Positions 43,785-52,257 of a stretch of 64,000 nucleotides of DNA are shown in pieces (position 1 is the first letter of the stretch; each line of letters starts with the position of its first letter). The notes under the pieces are model-generated. The model ran no database searches. It saw nothing but the letters and a program-made list of their open reading frames with translations, and was not told where the DNA came from. Origin of the DNA: Cupriavidus pinatubonensis (lineage in GTDB: Bacteria; Pseudomonadota; Gammaproteobacteria; Burkholderiales; Burkholderiaceae); assembly GCF_019602855.1 (NCBI RefSeq), contig NZ_CP080766.1, positions 2,418,001 to 2,482,000 on the forward strand, read 5' to 3'. Both the position numbers and the translations under genes were made by a program.

Positions 43785-44243
43785 ATGACAGCCCTGACCA
43801 GATCCGACATGGAACATCGACTCGTCTATCTATTGAATGTCGGCCAGCGCCGCCTGCAACGGTGGTCGCAAGCGCGCACGGCCCTGGGCGGTGCGACGGC
43901 AGCCCAGTCGGGGTTGCTGTTTTTCCTGGGCGAGAACGACGGTGCACTGATGAGTGAGGCCGCCGCAGCGCTGGACCTCGGCGCCCCGGGAATGAGCGGC
44001 CTTGCCGATCGGTCGGAAAAGGCAGGCCTTGTCGAGCGCCGGCCGGATGAATCCGACCGCCGCATATGGCGCCTGTGGCTGACCGACGAGGGGCGCGCGG
44101 CGCGCCGGCGTTCGAAGGCCGGCTTGAAGGATCTGAATGCCCGGCTGACCGAAGGTTTCAGTGAAGCGGAGATCGACGTGGTGGCAAGGTGGCTCACCAG
44201 CCTGCAGACGAAGTTCCCCGCTACTGACGAGGGCGAGGTCTAG
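43785..44243 (+). CDS. MarR-family transcriptional regulator
   Basis: A 152-residue winged-helix regulator. The DNA-reading part is seen in AAAALDLGAPGMSGLADRSEKAGLVERR followed by the wing DESDRRIWRLWLTDEG, here given as landmarks. It is convergent with the enoyl-CoA isomerase-like gene, 15 bp apart. Identical 12-bp inverted repeats lie in front of both genes, so it probably represses itself and that enzyme. The ligand is likely an acyl-CoA or its acid (inference). Either ATG, 43785 or 43809, could start it; the operator touches the first, and no strong ribosome site helps to choose. Confidence 0.88.
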   Translation: MTALTRSDMEHRLVYLLNVGQRRLQRWSQARTALGGATAAQSGLLFFLGENDGALMSEAAAALDLGAPGMSGLADRSEKAGLVERRPDESDRRIWRLWLTDEGRAARRRSKAGLKDLNARLTEGFSEAEIDVVARWLTSLQTKFPATDEGEV

Positions 44244-44258
44244 TCAGTTCACTGGGAC

Positions 44259-45035
44259 TTATTGCTGGGCGATCTTGACGAAGTCCGGCTTGCGCTTCTC
44301 GGCGAACGCGGAGAATGCCTCTCGCGCTTCGGCGCTGGCCAGCCGTGCTTCGAATTGGGCGCTTTCGCTGGTCATCTGCGCGACCAGTTTTTCTGCGTCG
44401 CGCATGAGTGTCTTCATGGCGCTCAGTGAACCGGCGGGTTTGCTGGCAAGCTTCTCGGCCATTCGACGCGCGTCTGCACGCAACTCGCCGCTGGCGCTGA
44501 CCTTGTTGGCAATGCCCCATGCCACGGCGGTTTGCGCATCAAGCGGCTCGCCCAGCGCGAACATCTGGAACGCCCGTGCGTGGCCGATGCGCAGCGGCAG
44601 CAGGTAGCTCGAAGCCGCTTCGGGAACCAGCGCGAGGTTGACGAACGGCGTGACCAGTCTGGCATCTTCGCCAAGCACGACGTAGTCGCAATGCAGCAGC
44701 ATGGTGGTGCCCACGCCCACGGCATTGCCGTGCACCGCGGCCACGACCGGCACGGTCGAATTGGCCAGGGCGCGCAGAAAGCGATGGACATGACGTTCGC
44801 TCGGGCCCTTGCCGGCAGCAATCGCCGCGAACTCGCCCAAATCGTTGCCCGCCGTGAAGCTGTCCCCATCAGCCTGCAGCAGCAATACCCGGATATTGCG
44901 GTCCTGCTGTGCGCGCTCGATCGTATCGGCGAGTGTGCCGTACATGTCGTTCGTGAGAGCGTTCATCTTGTCCGGGCGGGAAAGCGTAATCGTCTGGATG
45001 CCGTGGTCGAGTTCGGTGCGGATTTCGGAAGACAT
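44259..45035 (-). CDS. Enoyl-CoA isomerase-like crotonase (ECI type)
   Basis: A 258-residue crotonase. FTAGNDLGEF and GNAVGVGTTMLLHCD form the oxyanion hole. The active-site stretch PFVNLALVPEAASSYLLP carries a glutamate after Pro and the SSY turn, as in delta3,delta2-enoyl-CoA isomerases of the ECI family; the hydratase glutamates are not in their usual places. It would move a double bond during oxidation of unsaturated acyl-CoA. Two MarR-type operator repeats lie 49-84 bp upstream of its start, the same motif as at the marR gene. Hydratase activity is less likely. Confidence 0.85.
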   Translation of the reverse strand: MSSEIRTELDHGIQTITLSRPDKMNALTNDMYGTLADTIERAQQDRNIRVLLLQADGDSFTAGNDLGEFAAIAAGKGPSERHVHRFLRALANSTVPVVAAVHGNAVGVGTTMLLHCDYVVLGEDARLVTPFVNLALVPEAASSYLLPLRIGHARAFQMFALGEPLDAQTAVAWGIANKVSASGELRADARRMAEKLASKPAGSLSAMKTLMRDAEKLVAQMTSESAQFEARLASAEAREAFSAFAEKRKPDFVKIAQQ

Positions 45036-45083
45036 GGTTGTTCTCCAAGGGGATGTGCGATGCCAGGCGGCGTCAAGATTAAT

Positions 45084-45095
45084 TTCGTGTGCGAA
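45084..45095. promoter_or_regulatory. MarR operator copy, isomerase promoter (proximal)
   Basis: TTCGTGTGCGAA, one base from TTCGCGTGCGAA. It is flanked by the same GTA as the next copy and starts 24 bp from it, about two helical turns plus a little. Confidence 0.65.
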
Positions 45096-45107
45096 GTATA
45101 TAGATAA

Positions 45108-45119
45108 TTCGCGTGCGAA
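45108..45119. promoter_or_regulatory. MarR operator copy, isomerase promoter (distal)
   Basis: TTCGCGTGCGAA, identical to the core at the marR start. It lies between the isomerase gene and the LexA box of the imuA promoter. Confidence 0.68.
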
Positions 45120-45203
45120 GTAAACCGGGGCTCGGACGAGAAATCGGGTACGGGCGGCATTGCGGCTTGATCACATTCCATCTCCCCCTTGCACAACCGC
45201 GAA

Positions 45204-45223
45204 TACTGTATAAATATACAGTT
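45204..45223. promoter_or_regulatory. LexA (SOS) box of the imuA-imuB-dnaE2 operon
   Basis: TACTGTATAAATATACAGTT matches the E. coli-type LexA consensus at 18 of 20 positions, with both CTGT and ACAG halves intact. It is 45 bp upstream of the imuA start. The SOS repressor LexA should hold the mutagenesis cassette off until DNA damage. Confidence 0.92.
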
Positions 45224-45268
45224 ATCGTAAAAACCTTATTCGCCCCTTCGGCGAGACTCAAACCTCAC

Positions 45269-46141
45269 ATGACCGCACCCGCAGCCTCCGCCGCGGAGGC
45301 CTTCGCTTTCTCTTCGCTTGCCCAGCAACTTCCACCAACCCGGGAGGAGGCTGTGGCTGCGCTCGAACATCGCTACCCGGGCCTGTGGCGCGCCGGACAG
45401 CTTGGCCGCGCGGGCACCCAGCCGGTGTGGCCCGCCGGCTATGCCGAACTGGCGGCCGAACTGCCCAGTGGCGGCTGGCCTGTTGGCGGGGTGACGGAGC
45501 TGCTGACCACGCAGGGCGGGGCGGGCGAGTTGCGCCTGCTGCTACCGGCGCTGCGCGCGCTGGCAGCGGCGGGGCGGCGCATCGGGCTGGTGGGGCCGCC
45601 TTACCTCCCCAATGCGATGGGGCTGGCCGCGGCGGGTTTGCCGGCGCGGCAGCTTTACTGGGTGCGCGCGGCCGCTGGTGCCGGCAAGAACGCGCAGCAG
45701 GCCGATGTGCTGTGGGCGGCCGAGCAGATGCTGCGCAGCCAGGCGTTCGGGGCGGTGCTGGTGTGGCTGCCGGCCGCGCGGCCCGAGGCGGTACGCCGCC
45801 TGCAGGTGCTGGCGCAGGCCGGCGATGCCGCGGTGTGGGCCATGCGCCCCGCCGCGGCACTGCGCGAGTCGTCGCCGGCGGTGCTGCGGTTGCTGTTGTC
45901 GCCGCTGCCGGGCAATGAATTGTCGATCGTCTTTCACAAGCGGCGCGGGCCGGTGCGCGAGGCGCCGCTGCTGCTGCGGCTGGAGGGCATGGACGCCGCC
46001 AGGCGCAGCAGTGGCCATGCAGCGCCTGCGCCGGCTGTTTCACCTGTATCTGTTGTCGCGGGAGGTTCCGCCCATGTCGTACTGGATCGCGGTGCATCTG
46101 CCGCGCCTGTCGCTGGACGCGCTGCAGCCGAACTGGCCTGA
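45269..46141 (+). CDS. imuA: ImuA, SOS mutagenesis accessory protein
   Basis: A 290-residue RecA/SulA-like protein of the translesion mutagenesis cassette. GGWPVGGVTELLTTQGGAGELRLLLP occupies the region where RecA has its ATP loop, but no full Walker A is seen. The C-terminal 50 residues are rich in Ala, Val and Gly and are probably disordered. ImuA works with ImuB and DnaE2 in damage-induced mutagenesis at the replication clamp. The ATG at 45269 is downstream of the LexA box; longer in-frame starts overlap that box. The 3' end overlaps imuB by 68 bp. Confidence 0.9.
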   Translation: MTAPAASAAEAFAFSSLAQQLPPTREEAVAALEHRYPGLWRAGQLGRAGTQPVWPAGYAELAAELPSGGWPVGGVTELLTTQGGAGELRLLLPALRALAAAGRRIGLVGPPYLPNAMGLAAAGLPARQLYWVRAAAGAGKNAQQADVLWAAEQMLRSQAFGAVLVWLPAARPEAVRRLQVLAQAGDAAVWAMRPAAALRESSPAVLRLLLSPLPGNELSIVFHKRRGPVREAPLLLRLEGMDAARRSSGHAAPAPAVSPVSVVAGGSAHVVLDRGASAAPVAGRAAAELA

Positions 46142-47660
46142 ACTGGTTCCGGCAATTTCCTCCCCGGCATCTTCTGCCATCGGCACGCTGCACCACGCGG
46201 TGCCAGTGGCGGTGATGGAGCGCGAACGTGTGATTCTCGCCAATACACCGGCCATGGCGCTGGGCGTGCGCTTCGGCATGCGGCGCGGCGGCGTGCAGGC
46301 GCTGTCGGCCGAGGTGGTGCAGCTTGAGCGTGACCCGGTCGCAGAGGCTGAATTGCTGCATGCGGCGGCGCTGGCGCTGCTCCGTTTCACGCCGCTGGTG
46401 ACGCTGGATGAAGACCCGGAAGCAGCCACGCTGATGCTCGACGTCACCGCCAGCCTGCGCCTGTTCGGCGGCTATCGCGCACTGTGCCGCTCGGTACGCC
46501 TGTGCGTGCGGCAGCTCGGCACGTTTGCGCAGGTGGGCAGTGGCGTCACGGCCCATGGCGCGGCATGGCTTGCGCGCCAGCCCATGCGGCGCACCCGGCG
46601 CGGCATTGTGCGGCCGGCGCGGCGGGCGGTGCAGGGCGAGCGCATGGGCCGGCTGCTGGACCGCTTGCCGGTCGAGGTGCTGCACCTGCTTGCGGATCCG
46701 GCGTGGCTCGACGGCATCGGCTGCCGCACGCTGGGCGAGGTGCGGCGCCTGCCGCGCGCGGGCCTGGCGCGCCGGCTGGGCCCCGGATTACTGGCACGGC
46801 TGGATCAAGCCTATGGCGATGCGCCGGCCAGCTTCACCTGGTTTGCCGCACCGCCCGCGTTCGCGCAGCGCATGGACCTGCCGGGCCGCATCGAATCGGC
46901 CGAAGGCGTGCTGGCCGGCGCGCAGCGGCTGCTGCTGGCGCTGGCCGGCTGGCTGTCGGTGCAGCAGGCCGGCGTCACGCGCTGCGTGCTCGTGCTCGAA
47001 CATGAGCGCTACCGGCTCGGCGTCGATACCGTGGGCACGCCCGTGACCGTGGGGCTGGCCCAGCCGAGCCGTGATCCCGCGCATTTGTCGCGACTGCTGC
47101 GCGAGAAGCTCGACAAGCTCAATTTCCACGCCCCAGTCACGGGTCTGGCGCTGCGCGTGGAGGCCATGGCCGAACACCTGCCGCACAGCGACGCGCTGTT
47201 CCCCGAGCCCGGCGGCACGCCGGCCGAGCTGGGGCGCGTGCTCGATACGCTGGTGGCCCGACTGGGCCGCGATAACGTGCTGCAGCCGCAGCCGCTGGCG
47301 GATCACCGGCCCGAATGTGCCAACCGCTGGTGTCCGCTCGACGAGGCCACGGGCAAGGCGTCCGGCGCGCCGCTGCCGCCAATGCCCGAGCGCCCGCTGT
47401 GGCTGTTGCCGCAGCCGCTGCCCCTGCCGGTACGCAACCATCGCCCGAACCACGGCGGAGCACTGAGCATGCTGACCCGGCCGGAGCGCATCGAGGCCGG
47501 CTGGTGGGACGGCGCGCTGGCCACGCGCGACTATTTCATCGCCGAGCGCACCGATGGCCTGCGTTGCTGGGTCTACCGCGAACGCCCCGGCCATCCGGGG
47601 CGCGACGGGCACGAGGACGACGGCGAATACCGCTGGTTCCTGCATGGGTTGTTTGCATGA
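46074..47660 (+). CDS. imuB: ImuB, inactive Y-family polymerase homologue
   Basis: A 528-residue Y-family polymerase relative. It opens MSYWIAVHLPRLSLDAL where active enzymes have the first catalytic aspartate, and ATLMLDVTASLRLFGG stands where the acidic pair would be, so catalysis is lost, as known for ImuB. The role is to bind the beta clamp and recruit DnaE2. The ATG at 46074 is preceded by GGGAGG; an ATG at 46017 is a longer option. It overlaps imuA by 68 bp, and its stop overlaps the dnaE2 start by four bases, so the three genes are translated together. Confidence 0.9.
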   Translation: MSYWIAVHLPRLSLDALQPNWPELVPAISSPASSAIGTLHHAVPVAVMERERVILANTPAMALGVRFGMRRGGVQALSAEVVQLERDPVAEAELLHAAALALLRFTPLVTLDEDPEAATLMLDVTASLRLFGGYRALCRSVRLCVRQLGTFAQVGSGVTAHGAAWLARQPMRRTRRGIVRPARRAVQGERMGRLLDRLPVEVLHLLADPAWLDGIGCRTLGEVRRLPRAGLARRLGPGLLARLDQAYGDAPASFTWFAAPPAFAQRMDLPGRIESAEGVLAGAQRLLLALAGWLSVQQAGVTRCVLVLEHERYRLGVDTVGTPVTVGLAQPSRDPAHLSRLLREKLDKLNFHAPVTGLALRVEAMAEHLPHSDALFPEPGGTPAELGRVLDTLVARLGRDNVLQPQPLADHRPECANRWCPLDEATGKASGAPLPPMPERPLWLLPQPLPLPVRNHRPNHGGALSMLTRPERIEAGWWDGALATRDYFIAERTDGLRCWVYRERPGHPGRDGHEDDGEYRWFLHGLFA

Positions 47661-50600
47661 ACCCGTCTGAATTGTCAGGGCTGTCCGCGTGGCTGCCCAC
47701 GCTGCCCGACTACGCGGAGCTGCACTGCATCTCCAACTTCACGTTCCTGACCGGCGCGTCGCATCCGGTCGAGCTGATCGAGCGTGCTTTCCAGCTTGGC
47801 TATCGTGGCATCGCGCTGACCGACGAGTGCTCGGTGGCCGGCACCGCGCGCGCGCACGATGCCATCAAGACCTTGCGCCAGCGCCTGACGGATGCGGTGA
47901 AACGCTGCGAGGCGGACGCCACCGAGGCGCAGGACGAGGGCGAACTCAATGTGCTGAAGGCTCATGCCGCGGCCGCCGATGCCTTCAGGCTGCTGATCGG
48001 CAGCCGCTTCAGCCTGACCGCACCATCTGGCACGGATGAGCGACCGCCGCTGCGGCTGATCCTGATCGCGCAGCACCGTGAAGGCTTCGGCAACCTGTGC
48101 GAGCTGATCACGCTGGGCCGCATGCGTGCGCAGAAGGGCAGCTACCTGTTGCATCCCGAAGACCTGTCTGCGCCCGAGGAAGAGCAGAAGCACTTGCGCG
48201 GCATGCCGGGTTGCCTGGCGTTGCTGGTGCCCGATTACTGTCCCGATCCGGCGCAGTTGCTGGAACAGGCGCAGTGGTGCCGCGAGGCCTTCGGCGAACG
48301 CGCATGGATCGCGCTCGAGCAGTTGCAGGGCCACGCCGATGCGCTGCACCGCGCTCGGCTCGAAAGCGTATCGGCGCAGGCCGGCGTGCCGCTGGTGGCG
48401 GCGGGCGCGGTGACCATGCACGTGCGCTCGCGCAAGCCGTTGTCCGATGTGCTGACCGCGATCCGGCTCGGCAAGCCGCTGCCCGAATGCGGCATGGCGC
48501 TGGCGCCCAATGCCGAGCAGCACCTGCGCATGCGCCAGGTACTGTCGCGCCTGTATCCGCGCGAGGCGCTGGCGCAGACCCTGAAGATTGCCGGGCTGTG
48601 CGATTTCTCGCTCGATACGCTGCGCTACGAGTATCCCGAGGAGCTTGTGCCGAAAGGCGAGACGCCGATCAGCTACCTGCGCAAGGAAGTGGAGGCAGGC
48701 AAGCGCATGCGTTTTCCCCACGGGCTGAAGCCGGAATGGGAGAAGCAGCTCGAAGGCGAACTGGAACTGATCGAGGAAAAGCAGTACGAGCATTTTTTCC
48801 TGACCGTGCACGACATCGTGCGCTTTGCACGCCAGGAAGGCATCCTGTGCCAGGGCCGTGGCTCCGCGGCCAATTCGCTGGTCTGCTACTGCCTCTACGT
48901 CACCGAAGTCAGTCCCGAACAGGCCAACCTGCTGTTCGGGCGCTTCCTCTCGCGCGAGCGTGACGAGCCCCCCGATATCGATGTCGACTTCGAACACCAG
49001 CGGCGCGAGGAAGTCATCCAGTACATCTACCGCAAGTACGGCCGCGACCGTACCGCGCTGGCCGCCTCGCTGATCACCTACCGCTCGCGCAGCGCGCTGC
49101 GCGACGTGGGCCGCGCGCTGGGCATCGACGCCAGCGTGGTAGAGCAGGTGGTGAAGGGGCAAGCGTGGTGGGAGAGCGGGCAGGGCTTCCTGGACCGTAT
49201 CGGCCGCTATGGCCTCGACCGCGAATCGCCGGCGGTGCAGCAGTGGGCCAGCCTGACGACGCAGCTGCATGGCTTTCCGCGTCACCTGTCGCAGCACGTG
49301 GGCGGCTTCGTGATGGCGCGCGGCAAGCTGTCGCGGCTGGTGCCGATCGAAAACGCGGCCATGGCCGACCGCAGCGTGATCCAGTGGGACAAGGACGATC
49401 TGGAATCGCTGGGCCTGCTCAAAGTCGACGTGCTGGCGCTCGGGATGCTGTCGGCCATCCGCCGCGCGCTCGCGATGATCCCGAATCCGGACGAGAGTCT
49501 GGCCGAGGCCGGCGTGCCGGCGCGCATGGAAGACGTCCCGAAGGAGGACAAGGCAACCTACGCGATGATCTGCCGCGCAGACACTATCGGCGTGTTCCAG
49601 ATCGAATCGCGCGCGCAGCAGTCGATGCTGCCGCGCCTGCAGCCGCGCGTCTATTACGACCTCGTGGTAGAGGTGGCCATCGTGCGGCCGGGGCCGATCC
49701 AGGGCGGCATGGTCCACCCGTACCTGAAGCGGCGCGAAGCGTTCCGGCGCACCGGCAAGCCGCCGGTCTATTTCAACGACGTGATCAAAAAGGTGTTGGG
49801 CCGCACGCTCGGCGTGCCCATTTTCCAGGAACAGGTCATGCAGCTTGCCATCGACGCGGCCGGCTTCACGGCGGGGCAGGCCGACAAGCTGCGCCGCTCG
49901 ATGGCGGCCTGGCGGCGGCGCGGCGACTTGCGCCAGCACCAGGAAGCGCTGATCCGGGCGCTGACCGAGCGCAAGTATCCGGAATCGTTCGCACTGGCCA
50001 TCTGCAAGCAGATCGAGGGCTTCGGCGAATATGGCTTCCCCGAAAGCCACGCGGCCAGTTTTGCCAAGCTGGTCTATATCAGCGCCTGGCTCAAGTGCCA
50101 CCATCCGTCGGCCTTCCTGTGCGCGCTGCTGAACAGCCAGCCGATGGGTTTCTATTCGCCGTCGCAACTCGTGCAGGATGCGCAGCGCCATGGCGTGGTG
50201 GTCTTGCCCGTCGATGTCACGGTCAGCAACTGGGACAGCACGCTGGAGCCTGCGCCCGGCCAGACTGGCGCCGGCAAGCCGCCGGTGCGCATGGGGCTGG
50301 GCCGCGTCAAGGGCATGCGTGAAGCGGCCGCGTTGCGCATCGAAGCCGCGCGTGCGCAGCGTCCGTTCGACAGCGTGGAAGACCTGGCCTTGCGCGCCAG
50401 CCTGGATCGGCACGATATCGACGTGCTGGCGGCCGCCGACGCGCTGGCGGCACTCGCCGGCAACCGGCGCCAGGCGCGCTGGCAGGCCAGCGCCGCCGCG
50501 CTGCAGGTCGCGCACCGGGACCTGCTCCACGAAGCGCCGCTCATCGAACGCCAGTTGACGTTGCCGGCACCGCGCCTCGGCGAAGAGGTGGCGGCCGACT

Positions 50601-50992
50601 ACGCCAGCACGGGGCTGTCGCTCAAGTCCCATCCGCTCGCGCTGCTGCGCGCGAAGCTTGAGGCCATGGACTACGCCACCGCCGAACAGCTTTCCCGTTG
50701 CCGCAATGGCCGGCGCGTGCGCACCTGCGGCATCGTCACGGTACGCCAGCGGCCGGCCACCGCGAGCGGCACCATCTTCGCGACCATCGAAGATGAAACC
50801 GGCACTGTCAACCTGATCTTCTGGCCCGACCTGATCGAGCGGCAACGCAAGGAGGTTCTCGGTGCGACGCTGCTTGGCGTGGTTGGCACCTGGCAACGGC
50901 AGGGCGAGGTGCGCCATCTGGTGGCGCAGGAACTGATCGACCTGAGTCCGATGATGGGCCGGCTGATGGTGGGCAGCCGGGATTTCCACTGA
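47657..50992 (+). CDS. dnaE2: Error-prone DNA polymerase DnaE2 (ImuC)
   Basis: A 1111-residue C-family DNA polymerase, normal length for DnaE2. The N-terminal PHP domain starts YAELHCISNFTFLTGASHP. Catalytic aspartates lie in PPDIDVDFEH and LKVDVLALGM, and the fingers include YGRDRTALAA. A helix-hairpin-helix region and a C-terminal OB domain (RVRTCGIVTVRQRPATASG onward) follow. It copies past DNA lesions with low fidelity and acts with ImuA and ImuB. It starts in the stop codon of imuB (ATGA). The C-terminal tau-binding tail of replicative DnaE1 is absent, as expected. Confidence 0.95.
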   Translation: MNPSELSGLSAWLPTLPDYAELHCISNFTFLTGASHPVELIERAFQLGYRGIALTDECSVAGTARAHDAIKTLRQRLTDAVKRCEADATEAQDEGELNVLKAHAAAADAFRLLIGSRFSLTAPSGTDERPPLRLILIAQHREGFGNLCELITLGRMRAQKGSYLLHPEDLSAPEEEQKHLRGMPGCLALLVPDYCPDPAQLLEQAQWCREAFGERAWIALEQLQGHADALHRARLESVSAQAGVPLVAAGAVTMHVRSRKPLSDVLTAIRLGKPLPECGMALAPNAEQHLRMRQVLSRLYPREALAQTLKIAGLCDFSLDTLRYEYPEELVPKGETPISYLRKEVEAGKRMRFPHGLKPEWEKQLEGELELIEEKQYEHFFLTVHDIVRFARQEGILCQGRGSAANSLVCYCLYVTEVSPEQANLLFGRFLSRERDEPPDIDVDFEHQRREEVIQYIYRKYGRDRTALAASLITYRSRSALRDVGRALGIDASVVEQVVKGQAWWESGQGFLDRIGRYGLDRESPAVQQWASLTTQLHGFPRHLSQHVGGFVMARGKLSRLVPIENAAMADRSVIQWDKDDLESLGLLKVDVLALGMLSAIRRALAMIPNPDESLAEAGVPARMEDVPKEDKATYAMICRADTIGVFQIESRAQQSMLPRLQPRVYYDLVVEVAIVRPGPIQGGMVHPYLKRREAFRRTGKPPVYFNDVIKKVLGRTLGVPIFQEQVMQLAIDAAGFTAGQADKLRRSMAAWRRRGDLRQHQEALIRALTERKYPESFALAICKQIEGFGEYGFPESHAASFAKLVYISAWLKCHHPSAFLCALLNSQPMGFYSPSQLVQDAQRHGVVVLPVDVTVSNWDSTLEPAPGQTGAGKPPVRMGLGRVKGMREAAALRIEAARAQRPFDSVEDLALRASLDRHDIDVLAAADALAALAGNRRQARWQASAAALQVAHRDLLHEAPLIERQLTLPAPRLGEEVAADYASTGLSLKSHPLALLRAKLEAMDYATAEQLSRCRNGRRVRTCGIVTVRQRPATASGTIFATIEDETGTVNLIFWPDLIERQRKEVLGATLLGVVGTWQRQGEVRHLVAQELIDLSPMMGRLMVGSRDFH

Positions 50993-51061
50993 AGCTACGG
51001 CCACGCGGCATACAGGGCTACACTGAAAGACTTCCCCCCCGCAAGCCCGTCCAACTTCACT

Positions 51062-51655
51062 TTGCCCGCCAAGCGCCGCTCCCCGCTCGACATCCTCCTC
51101 AACGACATCACCGCCTGCCGTGCCTGCGACCTCCCATACGGACCGCGGCCGGTCGTCCGGGCCGCGCCTACCGCCCGCCTGCTGATTGTGGGCCAGGCGC
51201 CCGGCCGGCGCGTGCATGACACCGGCATCCCGTGGAACGATCCGTCCGGAGACCAGCTTCGCGCCTGGCTGCAGATGACGCCCGACGAGTTCTACGACAC
51301 CAGCCGGATCGCCATCGTGCCGATGGGGTTCTGCTACCCCGGCAAGGGTGCGAGCGGTGACCTGCCGCCGCGAACCGAGTGCGCGCCACTTTGGCATGCG
51401 CAGCTGCTTGCCACCATGCCGCATATCCGGCTTACGCTGCTGATCGGCCGCTACGCGCAAGGGTATTACCTCCAAGGGCGGCTCAAGCCGACGCTGACCG
51501 ACACGGTGGCCGCGTATGCCGATTACCTCCCTCAGTTCCTGCCGCTGCCGCATCCGAGCCCGCGCAACCGCCTGTGGCTGCGCCGCAATCCCTGGTTCGA
51601 AGCAGATGTGGTGCCCTTGCTGCGCCAGCAGGTGGCCATGGCGCTAAGCGGTTAA
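51062..51655 (+). CDS. Uracil-DNA-glycosylase-superfamily protein (atypical)
   Basis: A 197-residue protein of the uracil-DNA glycosylase fold. Motif A is GQAPGRRVHDTGIPWNDPSG, where family 4 enzymes have GEAPG and a conserved acidic residue, and motif B is LPHPSPRN. Four cysteines (Cys19, Cys22 in CRAC, then in GFCYPG and RTECAPLW) could hold an iron-sulfur cluster as in family 4. It might remove a damaged base, but the changed motif A leaves substrate open. The start is TTG at 51062, 69 bp after dnaE2; no good ribosome site is visible, and a different start cannot be ruled out. Confidence 0.7.
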   Translation: MPAKRRSPLDILLNDITACRACDLPYGPRPVVRAAPTARLLIVGQAPGRRVHDTGIPWNDPSGDQLRAWLQMTPDEFYDTSRIAIVPMGFCYPGKGASGDLPPRTECAPLWHAQLLATMPHIRLTLLIGRYAQGYYLQGRLKPTLTDTVAAYADYLPQFLPLPHPSPRNRLWLRRNPWFEADVVPLLRQQVAMALSG

Positions 51656-51740
51656 TGATTCCGCCGGCACCCGTCACCGGTGTAAACCCGCAAACTGGCG
51701 CTTTCGGTCTTGTCTCATAAATTCATGGTGATAAACTTAA

Positions 51741-51756
51741 ATTCATGCACATGAAT
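51741..51756. promoter_or_regulatory. Inverted repeat upstream of the cupin operon (candidate IclR site)
   Basis: ATTCATG-CA-CATGAAT, 7-bp perfect arms. The half AAATTCATG also occurs 20 bp further upstream at 51719-51727. The repeat ends 26 bp before the cupin ATG. The IclR gene at the end of this operon could bind it; this is inferred from position and AT-rich symmetry. Confidence 0.45.
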
Positions 51757-51782
51757 AGCGGCCGATTCGGCTCTTCGAAGAA

Positions 51783-52172
51783 ATGCCCCAATCCCCTGTC
51801 TATTTCGTTTCCACCAAAGACACCCCGGGCTACCACCCCGCCAACCACACCGGCACCCTGAACCGCCGGCTGATCTCCCCCGAAACCGTCGGCGCCCGCC
51901 ACCTTGAAGTGCTGCACGGCACGATCGAGAAGGGCAAGGGCGCGCTGCCGCATGCGCATCCGGGTATCGAGCAGGTTTGCTATGTGCTTGAAGGCCGCGC
52001 CATTGCTGAAGTAGGTGGCCAGAGCAAGGAACTGGGTCCCGGCGATTGCTGCTTCTTCCCGCCGGACACCATGCACGTGTTCACCGTCGTGAGCGACGAG
52101 CCGGCCAAGATCCTCGTCATCTATTCCCCGCCTTACGAAGAATCGCCGGAACGTGTCGTGCGGCCCGCATAG
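51783..52172 (+). CDS. Cupin-domain protein
   Basis: A 129-residue single cupin barrel. Motif 1 is seen in LPHAHPGIEQVCYVLEG (two histidines and a glutamate for a metal) and motif 2 in PGDCCFFPPDTMHVF (histidine). Proteins like this bind Fe, Mn or Zn and may be dioxygenases, isomerases or sensors; the family does not reveal a substrate. It starts a group with a Bug receptor, an acyl-CoA dehydrogenase, a CoA transferase and an IclR regulator, all in the same direction. An inverted repeat sits just upstream. The ribosome site (GAAGAA) is weak. Confidence 0.82.
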   Translation: MPQSPVYFVSTKDTPGYHPANHTGTLNRRLISPETVGARHLEVLHGTIEKGKGALPHAHPGIEQVCYVLEGRAIAEVGGQSKELGPGDCCFFPPDTMHVFTVVSDEPAKILVIYSPPYEESPERVVRPA

Positions 52173-52257
52173 CGCGGCCGTACACGCTTCCGATCCCCCG
52201 TCAAGACAGCCGGCGCCGCAGACCGGCAATGACACGCTGAAACTGGAGACCAGCATC

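Noticed and set aside
47675..51553. A 1292-codon open frame on the minus strand opposite dnaE2
   Set aside because: It is exactly antisense to the polymerase gene, full of Arg, His, Gln and Gly as expected from GC-rich codon shadows, and has no recognisable domain.
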